From Conidiobolus incongruus B7586 (Eukaryota > Entomophthoromycota > Entomophthoromycetes > Entomophthorales > Conidiobolaceae), in NCBI GenBank assembly GCA_000697335.1, contig JNEM01010781.1, forward strand, positions 1-64,000: 64,000 nt of DNA, given 5' to 3'. Made by a program: the position numbers and the translations under genes. A model generated the notes under the pieces. It ran no database searches, had not been told where the DNA came from, and saw only the letters and a list, made by a program, of their open reading frames with translations. Below, in pieces: positions 46,495-59,116 of the stretch (position 1 is the first letter of the stretch; each line of letters opens with the position of its first letter).

Positions 46495-48680
46495 TCAGTG
46501 AGGAAGATCATTATCCAGTTCATCCTTAGATGTAAAAACGGAACTCGGTGGTCGAGGAGCCAATTTTCGAGCTACATGTAGCGGAACAGTATTCACAGTG
46601 CAAGATGTAACAACAGGAGCTAAATAATTTCATTAGAAATTAAAGCTATCAAATAATATAGTATAAACTTACCAGATATATCACGATTGATTGCTACTTT
46701 CATCAAAGATTTGATCCAGTCTTGAGCTTCTTCTTTTAATTCCGCTGCAAAATACAATGGCTTGTTTTGGGGGTGAACAAGTTTGAAGCAGTATTTTCCA
46801 GGATTGATTGTTGGATCAGGTATAGGTTTATACCCTCTAAGGTCAATTTCTCCCTTGGGCTTCTTTTCTTTATCAGAATAATAAAGCAGTAATCTATGTC
46901 CTTTCAAAACGCACCAACGATCATTCCAAAGCTTGCAGGTTTTTCCTTGCTTCCTAAGCCATCCAGCAATGAGTATAACATCTGGATTTTGAGGAGGTGT
47001 GGGAGGACGAGCAGAATCAATATCATAGCTGATAGAACTGGGATTCATACCATTTTTGCCATGCGATAAGGCTGGTTTGTAAGGATTGACTAACTCTGGA
47101 TCAGGAGGTGGAGGACGGGACCTATCTGATCTGATTGTGGAAATCTCCTAATGATTTTCAAAGTAAAAATGATTAGTGAGATGTTGTTAATAATAAAATA
47201 AGAAATACCTCATTTTGTACAGAAAATGATACTTGTTTTTTAACTGATGGTCTGGGTGTTTCAGGCTCGGCTGAGTGGTATGAAGGGGGAGGTGCGCTGT
47301 GACTTGGAGGAGGAGGACCAATTGGTGCATCTGGAATATCTTCATCTTCTTGATAATCTGAGAGGTTTTCATCAGAATCTGTAAAACTATTAATTTCTCG
47401 AGAGCCAGAAGAAGGTTCCTAAATGAATTGTTTAAACTCTATATGAAATACATGCCAAAAAGCATTTACTTGTTGTTCTGCTATATCATCTACAGGATGA
47501 TAACCTGGCGATGATTGAAGCCATTTTTCAATGCTAGATTTTTCAGTTACAAAATTGGAAGCTTCATTAAATAGAGGTTCATCAGGATATGAGCTACCGC
47601 CAGCACCTGAATGTTTACCAACCTCTAAAGGAGAGGAAAATTCTCCATCGAATTGTCGATTGATTTCTTGTCCGTTTTTAGCCTTAAGTTTGTTAGAAGA
47701 TGACTGGGAATTGGTATTGTTATTGGAGCTTGATTTATGGTTTTGGTGTGATCCATTAGCAGTACCAGGAACTTGATTGATTGGAGCGGAAGCATTGGAC
47801 TCTGATTCACTAAGAAGACCATATTGACGCTTTAAATGAGTGATGGCAGTATTCACGTTGAATCTTTTTCCAAATTCGGTAATACCTATTTCTTTCAAAG
47901 TATCCAAATTTAAAGCTAATAAGGCTTCTCCATCTATTTCATGGTGCTGAAACCTTGGGATAAGTCTTTCCAAGTTGATACTTGCTAACCACTCGCCAAC
48001 CGTTGCAACATCCCAAAGATAAGGAGGTTGACCATTTCCGGGGAGCTTTGAGTTAGAGCCAGTAAACACTTCGGATTGTCTGTACATGGATCTTCTAGGT
48101 GCGCTTGGCTGTTTGGTAGCATCCTTATGTTTTATAGAATTTTTCAAATTAGATTCAGGTTTTGAAGACGAGTGTTCAGAGTCTAATGCTTGTTTAGGTA
48201 CAGTTTCCTTTGGACTGTTCAAATTTAGAGCGTTATTGAGCTGCTTAGAAAGTTCGGCTTCTCTTGATTCTTCCAAGTTATCTTGGTCAGATGTGGTAGG
48301 AAAATAGGGGTTATGATTGGATGGAGAGCCATGAGAGTTGGAAGGTTCAGAATTCCAAGTTGATTTACTAGTTTGCTGATTCGTGTTAGAATTTTGTTTT
48401 TCGGAATCCATGGGGCTCAAAGGGTCTATAAGTGTAATAAAATTCATTGGAAATAAACCAATTTCTCCTCGAATATTTTGACCCTAGAATATTTAATATT
48501 AATTTATAAAATTATATAAAATACACTTGTATTAAATATTACCTGCCACCAACCATCATTATAAAGGTCATCTTTTTCTATGACTAACACTGGCTCACCA
48601 GCTTTCAAAGAAATTTCATCTTCATTGGTAGCATTGAAGTCATGAATAACATAAGCTGTCTCATGAGTGGTGGGTTCCAT
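46495..48680 (-). CDS. SH3-SAM-PH scaffold protein, Boi1/Boi2-like
   Basis: Cortical scaffold of the Boi/Pob1 family linking Cdc42 polarity to exocytosis. Five exons (48680-48543, 48483-47470, 47418-47209, 47147-46673, 46619-46495) give 653 residues. The N-terminal SH3 domain (about 9-68) has AYVIHDFNATNEDEISLKAGE, the DGWWQG core split by the first intron, and GLFPMNFI. A Ser/Asn-rich linker leads to a SAM domain (about 170-240: WDVATVGEWLASINLERLIP, FGKRFNVNTAI). Low-complexity and proline-rich stretches (APIGPPPPSHSAPPPS, PPPPDPELVNPY) follow. The PH domain (about 485-590) shows GWLRKQGKTCKLWNDRWCVL and DWIKSLMKVAI. Order SH3-SAM-PH is the Boi signature. It is shorter than yeast Boi1/2 (about 1000). 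Confidence 0.88.
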
Positions 48681-51577
48681 TCGATGTTATTTTATAATTA
48701 TCAGAGTGAAGTGTTAAATAAAGTGAATAAGGATAAATAGCGCAATCTATGTGATAATATAGGATAATGGGAATTGAATGCAGATTGTTGGGAATCGTTG
48801 TCTCAATATCAAAAGAATACTCAATAATTGAATTAAATGGATATTATTTACTTATTGATATTGAGAATAAGTGTCGAGTATTATGAATTGAATTAAACTA
48901 TTATATTTTAAATTAATTTATTTAATTCGTAAAATAGGAATAGGAAAAAGATATAATAATCAAATATAAGTAAATGAAATTAAGTTTAAATCAATCAATT
49001 CATGCTAAATTTTCATTTAATCAAAGCCAAGGTCCGCTTGTAATAGACACCAGTGATTGGCTCATTTGGATTATTAATGAATTGAATCAATTGTGCACTG
49101 ATCACATCATCCTCTTACAAATTAATTTTTTATTTTTCCTTGTCATATTAAATGAGCTATTTTAATTAATTGATAATGTATTGGGAATAATTTTTATTAA
49201 TGTACATAGATTAAACGAATTAAAATTAACTTTAAACAAGTAAAAATTTTAATTTTATTGGGTTAATTAATGTTACCAGCTGACTTGAAAAATATTTGGT
49301 ACAAGTACTCAATGAAAAACTGAACATTATTCAAAATGCATAGCTTAATCTAATATACATGAAAGCATTTATTGGACTCTACAAAGAAATATGTAAATAA
49401 TACTAAAATTTACATAATTGGTAGCCATATAATGCCACCAGTCCGATATTTAGTATTGTAAGTATATATATATTTCTCTATTCAATTAATGCTCTAAACT
49501 TTACCATACTTATTTCCAGAGAATATTGAAATTTCAAATTGAGGTTTATTAAATCTTTTTATGGAAATACGCATATACTAATTGATTAAGCGTTAAATAA
49601 ACTTGTTTCACAAGCTATTCAACAAACAATGAATTGCAAAGTTATTCATTTGAAACCACATTAAAAGCATTCAGTTTAATATAGCTTTTAAGAATTCAAT
49701 GTATTATTATTACGAATTATACTAAATGTTTCTCTGATGTCTGCATTTTTGATTTATTTGAGCATGATACATTATTGGTAATTTAAATATTAAAATTAGA
49801 CAAATCACCCTTCAATTTGAGTTAGGTTAAAAATACTATTATACTGAGCTGAATCGCAAAAATGTGTCTTCTTATTTGTTTGTTTTAACAGTAAAATCTC
49901 TCAAAGCACCATTGAATAAATATACTTAAAATTCGTTCAAAATATGATAACTATAGATGCTGATTTTTGAAATTTGGAGAGTTAATTTGAAAAATAGCGT
50001 GTGATTCAAATGTAGATGATATGTAAAATTATATCATTTAATTATTGTTGATATGACTTTTGAAATTATCATACCAATTATTCCCATATTAAGAGCACAT
50101 TTAACAATATCAAACTTTGAAGTATCATTATTTGTTATGTAGAAATTCAATGATTTAAAAAACCACTTTTCCATTTTAGATTAAAATTTAAAGAAAATAT
50201 ATTTTGGTTTTATAGATAATTTACTAAGCATTTGTCATAATAAAGCACCCTTGTATTTTACAATGTATGTTAAAGAAACTAAAATCGGAAAATATTCATT
50301 ATGTAAATTTTCAAACGTTGGTTGAATGTTTTTTGCAAAAATAGCGTAAGCAAATGAAACATGAACATCTTGTACAGTTACTTGAATTTTTTGTTTCTTT
50401 TTATTTAAACGGAATTGTGAATTGATAAACAACAAGAAATGTTTTATCTCTAGACTATATTAAAAATTGATTATAAACTTGGAAATATAAAGTTTATGTA
50501 TTAGGGCATTTTTATGTCCACCAAAATGGTATGAGATAATCGCTAAAATAACTATTGATTTTACTTTAAAAACATATTACATGACACTTGTAATATTGGT
50601 CTTTTAACCAACTCTTTGTTTAAAAAATATAATAAATCATTGGGCAAAATTAATGATAAATATTATTGTCAGCTTAAAAATTTTTATCTTTAAGATTTGA
50701 ATTTTTATTATATTTATTAAAATTTTTCAAAATTGATTATAACTTTAGTTTAGCAGTTTTTGTTGTATATATAGTGTCAGAATTGATGTTAATCATCTGA
50801 AAATATAGGAATATTTTTGAAATATCATTCTTTATTTGAATTCAGGGTCAATTTAAATAACTTTTGAAACAAATAAATATCAAATAATAATCTAGTCTCA
50901 TTAATAGTATTAGTTATTGGTGATATATAATGGATAGCTATTTTGATAAAATATATATTAAAAATCTTAATAGCTTTATACATACAGTATAACTTATTTA
51001 TTTATTTATTGAATATTAAAGGATAGATATTTTTATTAATTAATACAAGTGAATATATGATATATAATTATATATTAAATTTATTTATATAACTAAAATT
51101 TCAAACTAGTAAATCAATATAGTATGGCAGATAAAAGTATTTTTCAAATCTATATATTGTAAAATTATAGAAATCCTGAATTATTAATTCCATCATATAT
51201 GTTACTTTTACTTTGTTCGTTAAAAATTGATAATAAATTTATTATTTTAGAAATTATAATAAATAATTAATAATATATTAGATTTGTTATTTAGGTCTTT
51301 TATTAGTAATTGAATAATCATTATTAATACTCTATTTAATATAATTTTCCATCTTAGTTTAATTTTATGTTGATTAAAAATATTTTGATAAAATTGTCAC
51401 TTTTATTCTTATAATAAGTATTCTTTATATATATATTTTAATACAAAGGATAAATTAAAAAATGATAATTATAAATTAATATAAATATATTAATAAAAAT
51501 ATTTTTTCTAATTAATTTTAATTATGATAAAAAAATCAAAGTAATATCAATATTTATTAATCTTGCACTATATTTCT
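48681..51577. other. 2.9-kb AT-rich region upstream of the retroelement
   Basis: The first ~500 bases contain a 63-codon plus-strand frame (48974-49165) of modest GC content with no recognisable motif. The rest is AT-rich. The frame at 50235-50435 (minus) is unrecognised. From about 51000 the DNA becomes almost G/C-free up to the left LTR. Confidence 0.5.
51573..51577. other. Target-site duplication, left copy (TTTCT)
   Basis: TTTCT stands directly before the left LTR, and the same five bases stand directly after the right LTR at 57681-57685. A 5-bp duplication is the usual product of Ty3/Gypsy integrase. Confidence 0.85.
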
Positions 51578-51974
51578 TGTTAAAAAACTAGTTCTTTAAA
51601 TTCTTATATATACTTTCATATAATCTAATTAACTATAAATTATATGATTAATTTATACTTATATAATTAAATTAATTATATAAATAGTATTAAATTATCT
51701 AATAAACTAGGTTTTTTTTTCTTCTCAATTCTTACTATTTTTTACTTTTACACTATTTTTAAAATTAAAACTATATTCTATTAATATTATAGGATATTAA
51801 CACTACTTAATATAAATTTTAATATATTAGTAATTTATTTTAGTTTAAAGCTTAATTAAATTTTATTTATATTTATACACTATAGTTATATTATATTATT
51901 ATATTTTACACCACACTACTTTTATATTAAATTTTCTTTTATACTATATTAATTTAACTACCACTATACTTATA
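51578..51974 (+). repeat. Left LTR of the Ty3/Gypsy fossil
   Basis: 397 bp beginning TG. It aligns end to end with 57281-57680. Nearly every difference is a C/T or G/A transition, with this copy almost always the more AT-rich. Confidence 0.92.
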
Positions 51975-53143
51975 TAATAACAATAATAAAACTATTAAAA
52001 ACTTATTAGAAATTAATAACTATTTATATTAAACTTAATTAATACTATTTTAAATTTTATCTATAATTTATTTTATTTAAATTTAATACTATATACTATA
52101 ATATTACTAAAAAAGGAAATACCCTTATATTATTTTAATGATGATAATAACTTAATTACTAAATAAATCTAAAACTTTAGTTTTTAAAAACTTATTACCC
52201 TTTAAAAAACTTATATTAAACAACTTTTAATTAAAAAAATATATCTTAAAGAGTTTAAATTTAACAAACTAGTTACTTCACTATAGTTAATATATTAAAC
52301 TACCTCATTAATATTTTTAAAAACAAATTAACTATTTATGATAGTTTTAAAAACCTTTATAAACTTGAAAACTACCTTAAAAATATAAAGAATTATTTTA
52401 ATTTAATTTTAAAAAAGATTTAAAGAATATTTTTAAATTAACTATTTTTTTTTAGAAAAATTTATTTATATTTGGTAGTTAACTTATTATAAATTTAATC
52501 TTAAAAAATTTTTAGGAGGATAGTTTATTATAAAAATATAAACTTTTAAACAATTAGAAAAAGCTTTTAAAAAGAGATATTACTTAAAAAATCAAGTTTA
52601 ATTAATAAGAGAAAAGTTTTCTTAACTTAAATAAAAAACTTCTACAAAATAATTAATTGAGAAATTTAATGAGATATATTTAAATATATTAAATATCACT
52701 AAAGAAGAATAAATCTACAAATTATTATAATATCTTAATTTTTAAGTGAAGCTTTAATTAATTAATAAAAAATACTTTGATAATATGTTTTTTTTTAACA
52801 TTTGTAATATAGTAATTATAATTGATAATATTTTTTACTTTATAACTAGATTTTTTTACCTTAAAAATTAATTTTTTAAACTTTACTTTAACCCACTTAA
52901 ATTTCAAATAATAAATATTTCTACTTTAAAGCTTTATAAGAAAACCTTTAATAAAAAAGTTAAAACCTACTTGAAAATAAATAAAAGTTGTTATTACTAC
53001 CAAAAAACTTAAGTTAACTATAAAACTAACAAATACCCTTTAAAAAAACAACTTCTATTTAATTTTTAACAATTTTAACTTATCAACCATAAATCAAACT
53101 TGAATAATATTAATATAACTTTAAAATCACCTTTTTTATAATT

Positions 53144-53923
53144 AGTTAGCAAATTTTAATTTAATCTATAAAAATTCTAATAAACTATTAATTCCACAAA
53201 TTAAATTATTTATACTAAAGAAATCTAATTGATTAAATTATTAAAAACTAAAAATATTCTAGTAATTAATTTACTTTATAATTTTTTACCTTTAACTATC
53301 ACTTTATTATTTATGTTAATTAATTTTTTTATTAATATACTTGTTAGTGTTTTAATTAATTTTAATTATTTTAGTTATATTATCTCTTCTTTTGTTGTTG
53401 TAAAATTATTTTTACCTACTTAAAAAAATAACTTGATAATTAAATATACTAACAACTTAATAAAACAAGCATTTAATACTATATTTAAATATTTATTATT
53501 ACCCCTTAACTATTTTTAACATATTAAATTTTTAGTTAGCAAATTTTAATTTAATCTATAAAAATTCTAATAAACTATTAATTCCACAAATTAAATTATT
53601 TATACTAAAGAAATCTAATTGATTAAATTATTAAAAACTAAAAATATTCTAGTAATTAATTTACTTTATAATTTTTTACCTTTAACTATCACTTTATTAT
53701 TTATGTTAATTAATTTTTTTATTAATATACTTGTTAGTGTTTTAATTAATTTTAATTATTTTAGTTATATTATCTCTTCTTTTGTTGTTGTAAAATTATT
53801 TTTACCTACTTAAAAAAATAACTTGATAATTAAATATACTAACAACTTAATAAAACAAGCATTTAATACTATATTTAAATATTTATTATTACCCCTTAAC
53901 TATTTTTAACATATTAAATTTTT
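53144..53923 (+). repeat. Perfect tandem duplication, two 390-bp units
   Basis: Units at 53144-53533 and 53534-53923 read identically by eye over their full length, and the first bases of the unit (AGTTAGCAA) recur once more at 53924. The repeat lies inside the retroelement between the gag and reverse-transcriptase remnants. Identity this high in otherwise eroded DNA means the duplication is young or is an assembly artefact. Confidence 0.92.
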
Positions 53924-56900
53924 AGTTAGCAACATTAATTATAATTTTATACTAGGTTAAAATTAGTTTAAATATCACAGTTTTATATTTATAAATATTA
54001 CTTTAGAAAGTTACAAATTTATTTTTTTTATATTCTAAAAAAAATTAGTAGAATTAATCTTAAAAAACCTATATTACCCTATTATAAAATTATTAAATAT
54101 TTTACCTAACACTAACTTTATAATTATAGTAAATAATTCTATTATTATAAGTAAAAATCAATGTAAAAAGTTAATTAAAAACTTAAATAATTTATAAAAA
54201 TATATATTTGTTTATTATTTATCTATTAATACTTTATTTGTTGAATTTAATAAAGTTATACTTAATAACTACTTCTTATACAATATAATAAGTTAATTTA
54301 CTAATGTTTTTAAACTTGTAAATAAATTACCACTTAAATATAATATTAAGTATAAAATTAAACTACTCTTTAATATATAATTATATTTAAAGTTTACTTA
54401 CTATTTATTTCTTGAATAATATTAAACTTTAAAAGAAGAAATCTAAAAACTATTTAAAAATAGATATATTAAACCTTCTTCTTTACTATAAAAATCTCTA
54501 ATCTTTTTTGTATAAAAGGTTAACAGTGGTTAAAGATTATATATTAATAATTATATTTTAAACTCTAAAATTATTAAGGATAAAATTTTATTATTAAACC
54601 TACATGATATTAAAGATAAACTATATAAATCAATTATATTTACTAAATTAAATATTAAGAATAGATATTATAAAATTAAAATTAAAAAAAATTCTATCTT
54701 TTTAATTATTTTCAATATTCTTTTAAGTTACTATAAATTTACTGTTATATACTTTAAATTGTGTAATACCTTTGTAACTTTTACTTAATTTATCAATTCC
54801 CTTTTTAACCTTGTTTTTAATAATTTTATTATTACTTACTTTGATAATATTTTAATCTATTTAAAAACTAAAGAAGAATATATTTAACATATTAATTAAA
54901 TTTTATAAATTATTCAAGAATATAAATTACTTTTAAAATTATTAAAATATATCTTTAATACCTCTTCTGTTTTTTTTTATGGTTATATTGTTTCCTTTTA
55001 AAAAATTAGTATTGATTTAACTAAACTCAATAGTATTAAAGCTTTTACTATATTTATAAACAAAGATTAACTTATGTTTATACTTAGATTATTAAATTAC
55101 TTTAAAGATTTCATTGATTTTTTTGTTGAATTTATTACTTTTCTTACTAATCTTTTAAAGAAAATCTCTCTTTTTAAATAAACCCTACTATATATTTTTT
55201 ACATAAATACTTTAATTTTCTATATTACTAATGTTTTTACTTTATCTATTTTTAATCTAAAACTATTTATTATTATTTTTACTAACTCTAATTCTTTTAT
55301 AATTAGTAAATAATTAACCTAGTTTAAATTTAATTTATATTTTACTTTACAACTATAAAATAAAATAATAAATAAAAGAGAATAAGTTGAGTTTAACTTT
55401 ATAAATATTACTTTAAAATTAATAATATTCTAGTTAAAAAAAAATAAAACTAGCTGAATTAAAATACCTAGTCTATAAATAAAAACTTTTTACTTTAATA
55501 GAAATAATCAAAAATCACTCACACTTCTTATTTTATAATTTTTTCTTAGTACTTACAAATTATAAATTACTTATCTATTTAAATACTCAAAAGTATTTAT
55601 TAAGAAAATAAATTAGATAGATTAAAACTATCTAAGTTTACTTTTTCTTTATTTAATATCTTTTAGGTTAATAAAATTATATTGTAGATACTTTATTAAA
55701 AAATTTTATATACTTATTTTTTTATTCTAATTGTAAAAATCTAGCAAATATTAACTTAATGATTATTAATGAAAGAAATAAAAAATTTATTAAATTACTT
55801 TAAAAAACACTGTTAAATAATGATTTCTTTATTTTAGTTAAAGAAGAACTTTTTAAACCATTAGAAAACTAACTAAAATATGTTAAAAAATTTAAAATTA
55901 TCAATAACTTACTATATTATTATAATTATTTATATATTCTTAACATTCTTAAAATTTAACAAATAATATTTAATGAATGTTATAATTTACTTATTAGAGA
56001 ATATTAAAACTAGTTAAAAACTGTTGAGAAAATTAAAATAAAGTATTACTAACCTTCCCTAGTTAAATTAGTTTAGAAATACACTAATACCTATAATATA
56101 TACTAAAGAACTAAATATAATACTCAACTAAAATATAATAAATTTATTCCCCTACAAGTTTCTAATAAAATTTAATAATAAATCTAACTTAATTTTATAG
56201 AAATTTTTAAATCAACAAATAATTATAATAATTTACTAATTATAATTGATTCATTTTCCAAATATATTTATTTTATTTTTTATTTCAAAACTTCTATAGC
56301 TAAAGATATTATACAATTGTTATTTTTTAATATCTTTACCTATTATAAAATTCTACAAACTATTATATCTGATAAAGATATATATTTTAACTTTTAATTT
56401 TAAAAGTTACTATTTTTTTCCTTTAAGATTAACCTAGTTATATTTACTATTAATTATTATTAAACTAATAAACTTGTTAAAAAAACTATTAAAACCTTAA
56501 AGTAAATAATTAAAGTTTATATTAACACTAATTAATTAAATTAAAACACTTATATCTATTAACTTTAATATTTATTCAACACTTTTATTAATAAATTAAT
56601 AGGTTTTAACTTTTATTTTATTAATTATAACAAACATCCTAATTTAATAATTACTCTAAAACTTTAAATTAACTTACTTTTAAATATTGTTGAATTTTAA
56701 TCTAATATCAAATATATCAATTCCCTTGTTAAATTTAACTTAGAAGAAAATTAAAAGATTATAGAATAACAATACTTAAAGTTATTTAGAAACCCTTTTA
56801 AATATAAAACTAGTATGTTTGTATATTTAGAACAATTTACCTTTAAACCTACCCTACTTAAATTTAGCTTAAATCCCAAATATTTACTATTATATTATAA

Positions 56901-57280
56901 TCCCTATAAAATTTAATCTATTGATTTAAATTTTGAAAATATTACTTTAGAATTACCTTCAACTTTAAAAATCAACTTTACCTTTCACATATCTAAAATT
57001 AAACCATACTTTAAAGATTTTAACACTTTTCTTAATTAATTAAAAACTTTAAAATTAGATCTAATTATTAATTAAAATAAAGAAGAAGAATACTATGTTG
57101 ATTATATAATTAAGTTTAAATTTATTAGGAATAAGCTTTATTTTTATATAAAATAGATAGGTTATTTTATTAAAGAAGCTACATAAGAACCTTTAAAAAA
57201 TATTAAGAATACTTTAACCTATTATACCTATTTGCAAAAAATTAAAGAGTGTGTCTCTTTTAAAAAACCTACTAAGGGAG

Positions 57281-57680
57281 TATTAAGAAACTAATTCTTT
57301 AAATTCTTATATATACTTTTATATAATCTAATTAACTATAAATTATATAATTAATTTATATTTATATAGTTAAATTAATTGTATAAATAGTATTAAATTA
57401 TCTAATAAATTAGGTTTTTCTTTTTTCCTCTTAATTCTTACTATTTTTTACTTTTACACTATTTCTAAAATTGAAACTACATTCCATTAATATTGTAGGA
57501 TATTGGCACTACCTAATATAAATCTTAATATATCAGTGACTCATCCTAGTTTGAAGCTTAATTAAACTTTGTTTACACTTGCATACTACAGCCACATTAT
57601 ATTACCATGTTCTGTACCACACTACTTTTATATTAAGTCTTCTTCTGTACTATATTAGTTTAACTACCACTACACTTACA
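57281..57680 (+). repeat. Right LTR of the Ty3/Gypsy fossil
   Basis: 400 bp following the polypurine tract and ending CA before the TTTCT duplication. Its first ~170 bp are as AT-rich as the left LTR. The last ~220 bp (from about 57460) keep many more G and C bases. Confidence 0.92.
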
Positions 57681-59116
57681 TTTCTAATTATTATAATATA
57701 AACTTGATTAGTTGTTTTCAGCTAAAATAGCTTTGTAATATAATATAAAAAGTTTTTTGTTTATTAGTCTTATTTTTTTCACTGTTTTATTATATATTAA
57801 ATCTTTTATAAAATATAAATCAGATTTAAATAAAAAATTAACACTAATAAGCAATTGTAAAAAGCTTAAAAATAAGAACTTAATTGAAAAATATTTTTGG
57901 ATTTTTATTTTAAATATAAATACTTATTATGACCCATATGTTCAATATATTTAATGTATTCATAGTTATTTTAATAAAAATATACCTAAATGTTATTTAT
58001 ACCATTACCACCATTTTAATTTTGAACTATAATTATTAATATTATTATTATTATTATTATCATTCGAAAAAATATATTAAATATTAATATAAAAGTAGGT
58101 TACCAATTTAATACTAATTAATAAAATATAATGAATAAATTCATGAAATATAACATTTGTAAATTAAATATAAGTTCTAGGATAAGGAAAAATTATTAGC
58201 AAGTAACTAGATTTGAATTTAAAAATAGCACCATATAATTGCTTAAATTAGCAAAATCAATATAATGAATTATTTATTATCTAAATTATTTAATTAAATT
58301 AATAATAACACTATATAAGTTGTTATAAATGTAAAATTGCCATCAACAACTACAGATTTGAACTGTGTGTGGGTAGTTTCCATCAGATATCAAACTGTTT
58401 CCTTAACCAATCAGAAAAACTGCCATCAATAAACTGAAAAATTTGAGATTAAAATTTAATCCAATTGATTTATTAGCAACTCAGTTAAATAAAAATTAAT
58501 AGATGTTGATCATATTTAAAATGTAAATATATGTTAATTTGTTATAAAATAGCTATATAACTATGGTATTCATATATTTTCTTTTGTAACTATTGTAATT
58601 GATACCCTTATAATTATAGAATATATGAAATTTCAACCGATTTACAATGAATAGTAATTTATAAAATCGTCTAAAGATTTAAAATAAGACTATATTCTCA
58701 GCAATTTAATTTAATTCTGCTTTAATAGTAATTTTCTATATTGAAATATTTTCATCAAAAAACTTGTTATAAATATTATTGATATTAGACAATATATGAT
58801 AATATATTGAAATATATAAAATCCTATTATAATATGGAAAGATCATTTTACAAAATACAAATATTTAAAAAAAACAAGTTTAAGCAAAATTCAAATTAAT
58901 GCCATATACAAAATAAGCTCACATTATAATTTAAATAGAAACCTTGTATATACATAAATATCAAAGTTAATCAAATATATTTAAATGACATGTGGTCAGT
59001 ATAATTTTATTAAATGTGAGGGAGATTCAGATAATATTTTAGAATATTGAAATAAACGAAAGCATTGATCATATTCAAATAAATATAATGGAGAGTAAGG
59101 CAAATTTGAACCAATT
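57681..59116. other. Intergenic DNA between the retroelement and VPS35
   Basis: Starts with the right TTTCT duplication. It contains an (ATT)7 microsatellite at about 58040-58060 and the tRNA relic described separately. The frame at 57757-57954 has chance composition. The end is the 3' UTR of VPS35. Confidence 0.6.
58344..58424 (-). pseudogene. Decayed tRNA-Ser gene
   Basis: On the minus strand an 81-nt segment keeps class II tRNA layout. The acceptor arms GGCAGTT / AGTTGTT pair only with several G-T pairs. The D loop TTGGTTAA lies at the same offset (14 nt) as in the intact tRNA-Ser at 18493. A CAG/CTG anticodon stem encloses an 8-base loop containing TGA. The T arm is ACAG-TTCAAAT-CTGT, one pair short. 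The weakened arms, the extra loop base and the missing T-stem pair argue for a dead gene. The 9-bp word TTGATGGCA (minus strand) occurs at both ends (58421-58429 and 58338-58346). There is no downstream T-run matching a Pol III terminator. Confidence 0.6.

Larger units (their letters stand above)
51578..57680 (+). mobile_element. Fossil Ty3/Gypsy LTR retrotransposon, chromovirus type
   Basis: A full-length but dead 6.1-kb element in plus orientation. It has two LTRs of about 400 bp, a polypurine tract (AAGGGAG) directly before the right LTR and a 5-bp target-site duplication. Remnants in order are a gag region (about 52.3-53.1 kb), reverse transcriptase (about 54.5-55.1), RNase H (about 55.2-55.7), integrase (about 55.9-56.6) and a chromodomain-like remnant near 57.1-57.25. 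The pol order RT-RH-IN and the chromodomain define the family. It is broken throughout, with many dozens of breaks in every domain, mainly through erosion of G:C pairs to A:T. Age cannot be read from LTR divergence because a RIP-like process, not a clock, caused most changes. Confidence 0.93.

Noticed and set aside
50235-50435. 66-codon minus-strand ORF
   Set aside because: Slightly more protein-like than noise but unrecognised, isolated and without splice partners.
53229-53813. Two identical 64-residue hydrophobic ORFs
   Set aside because: They are the same stretch in the two 390-bp repeat units of the dead retroelement. The hydrophobic look comes from T-rich DNA, not from a membrane protein.
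58027-58060. CRISPR-like short repeat array
   Set aside because: It is a simple ATT microsatellite; no spaced direct repeats occur anywhere in the window.
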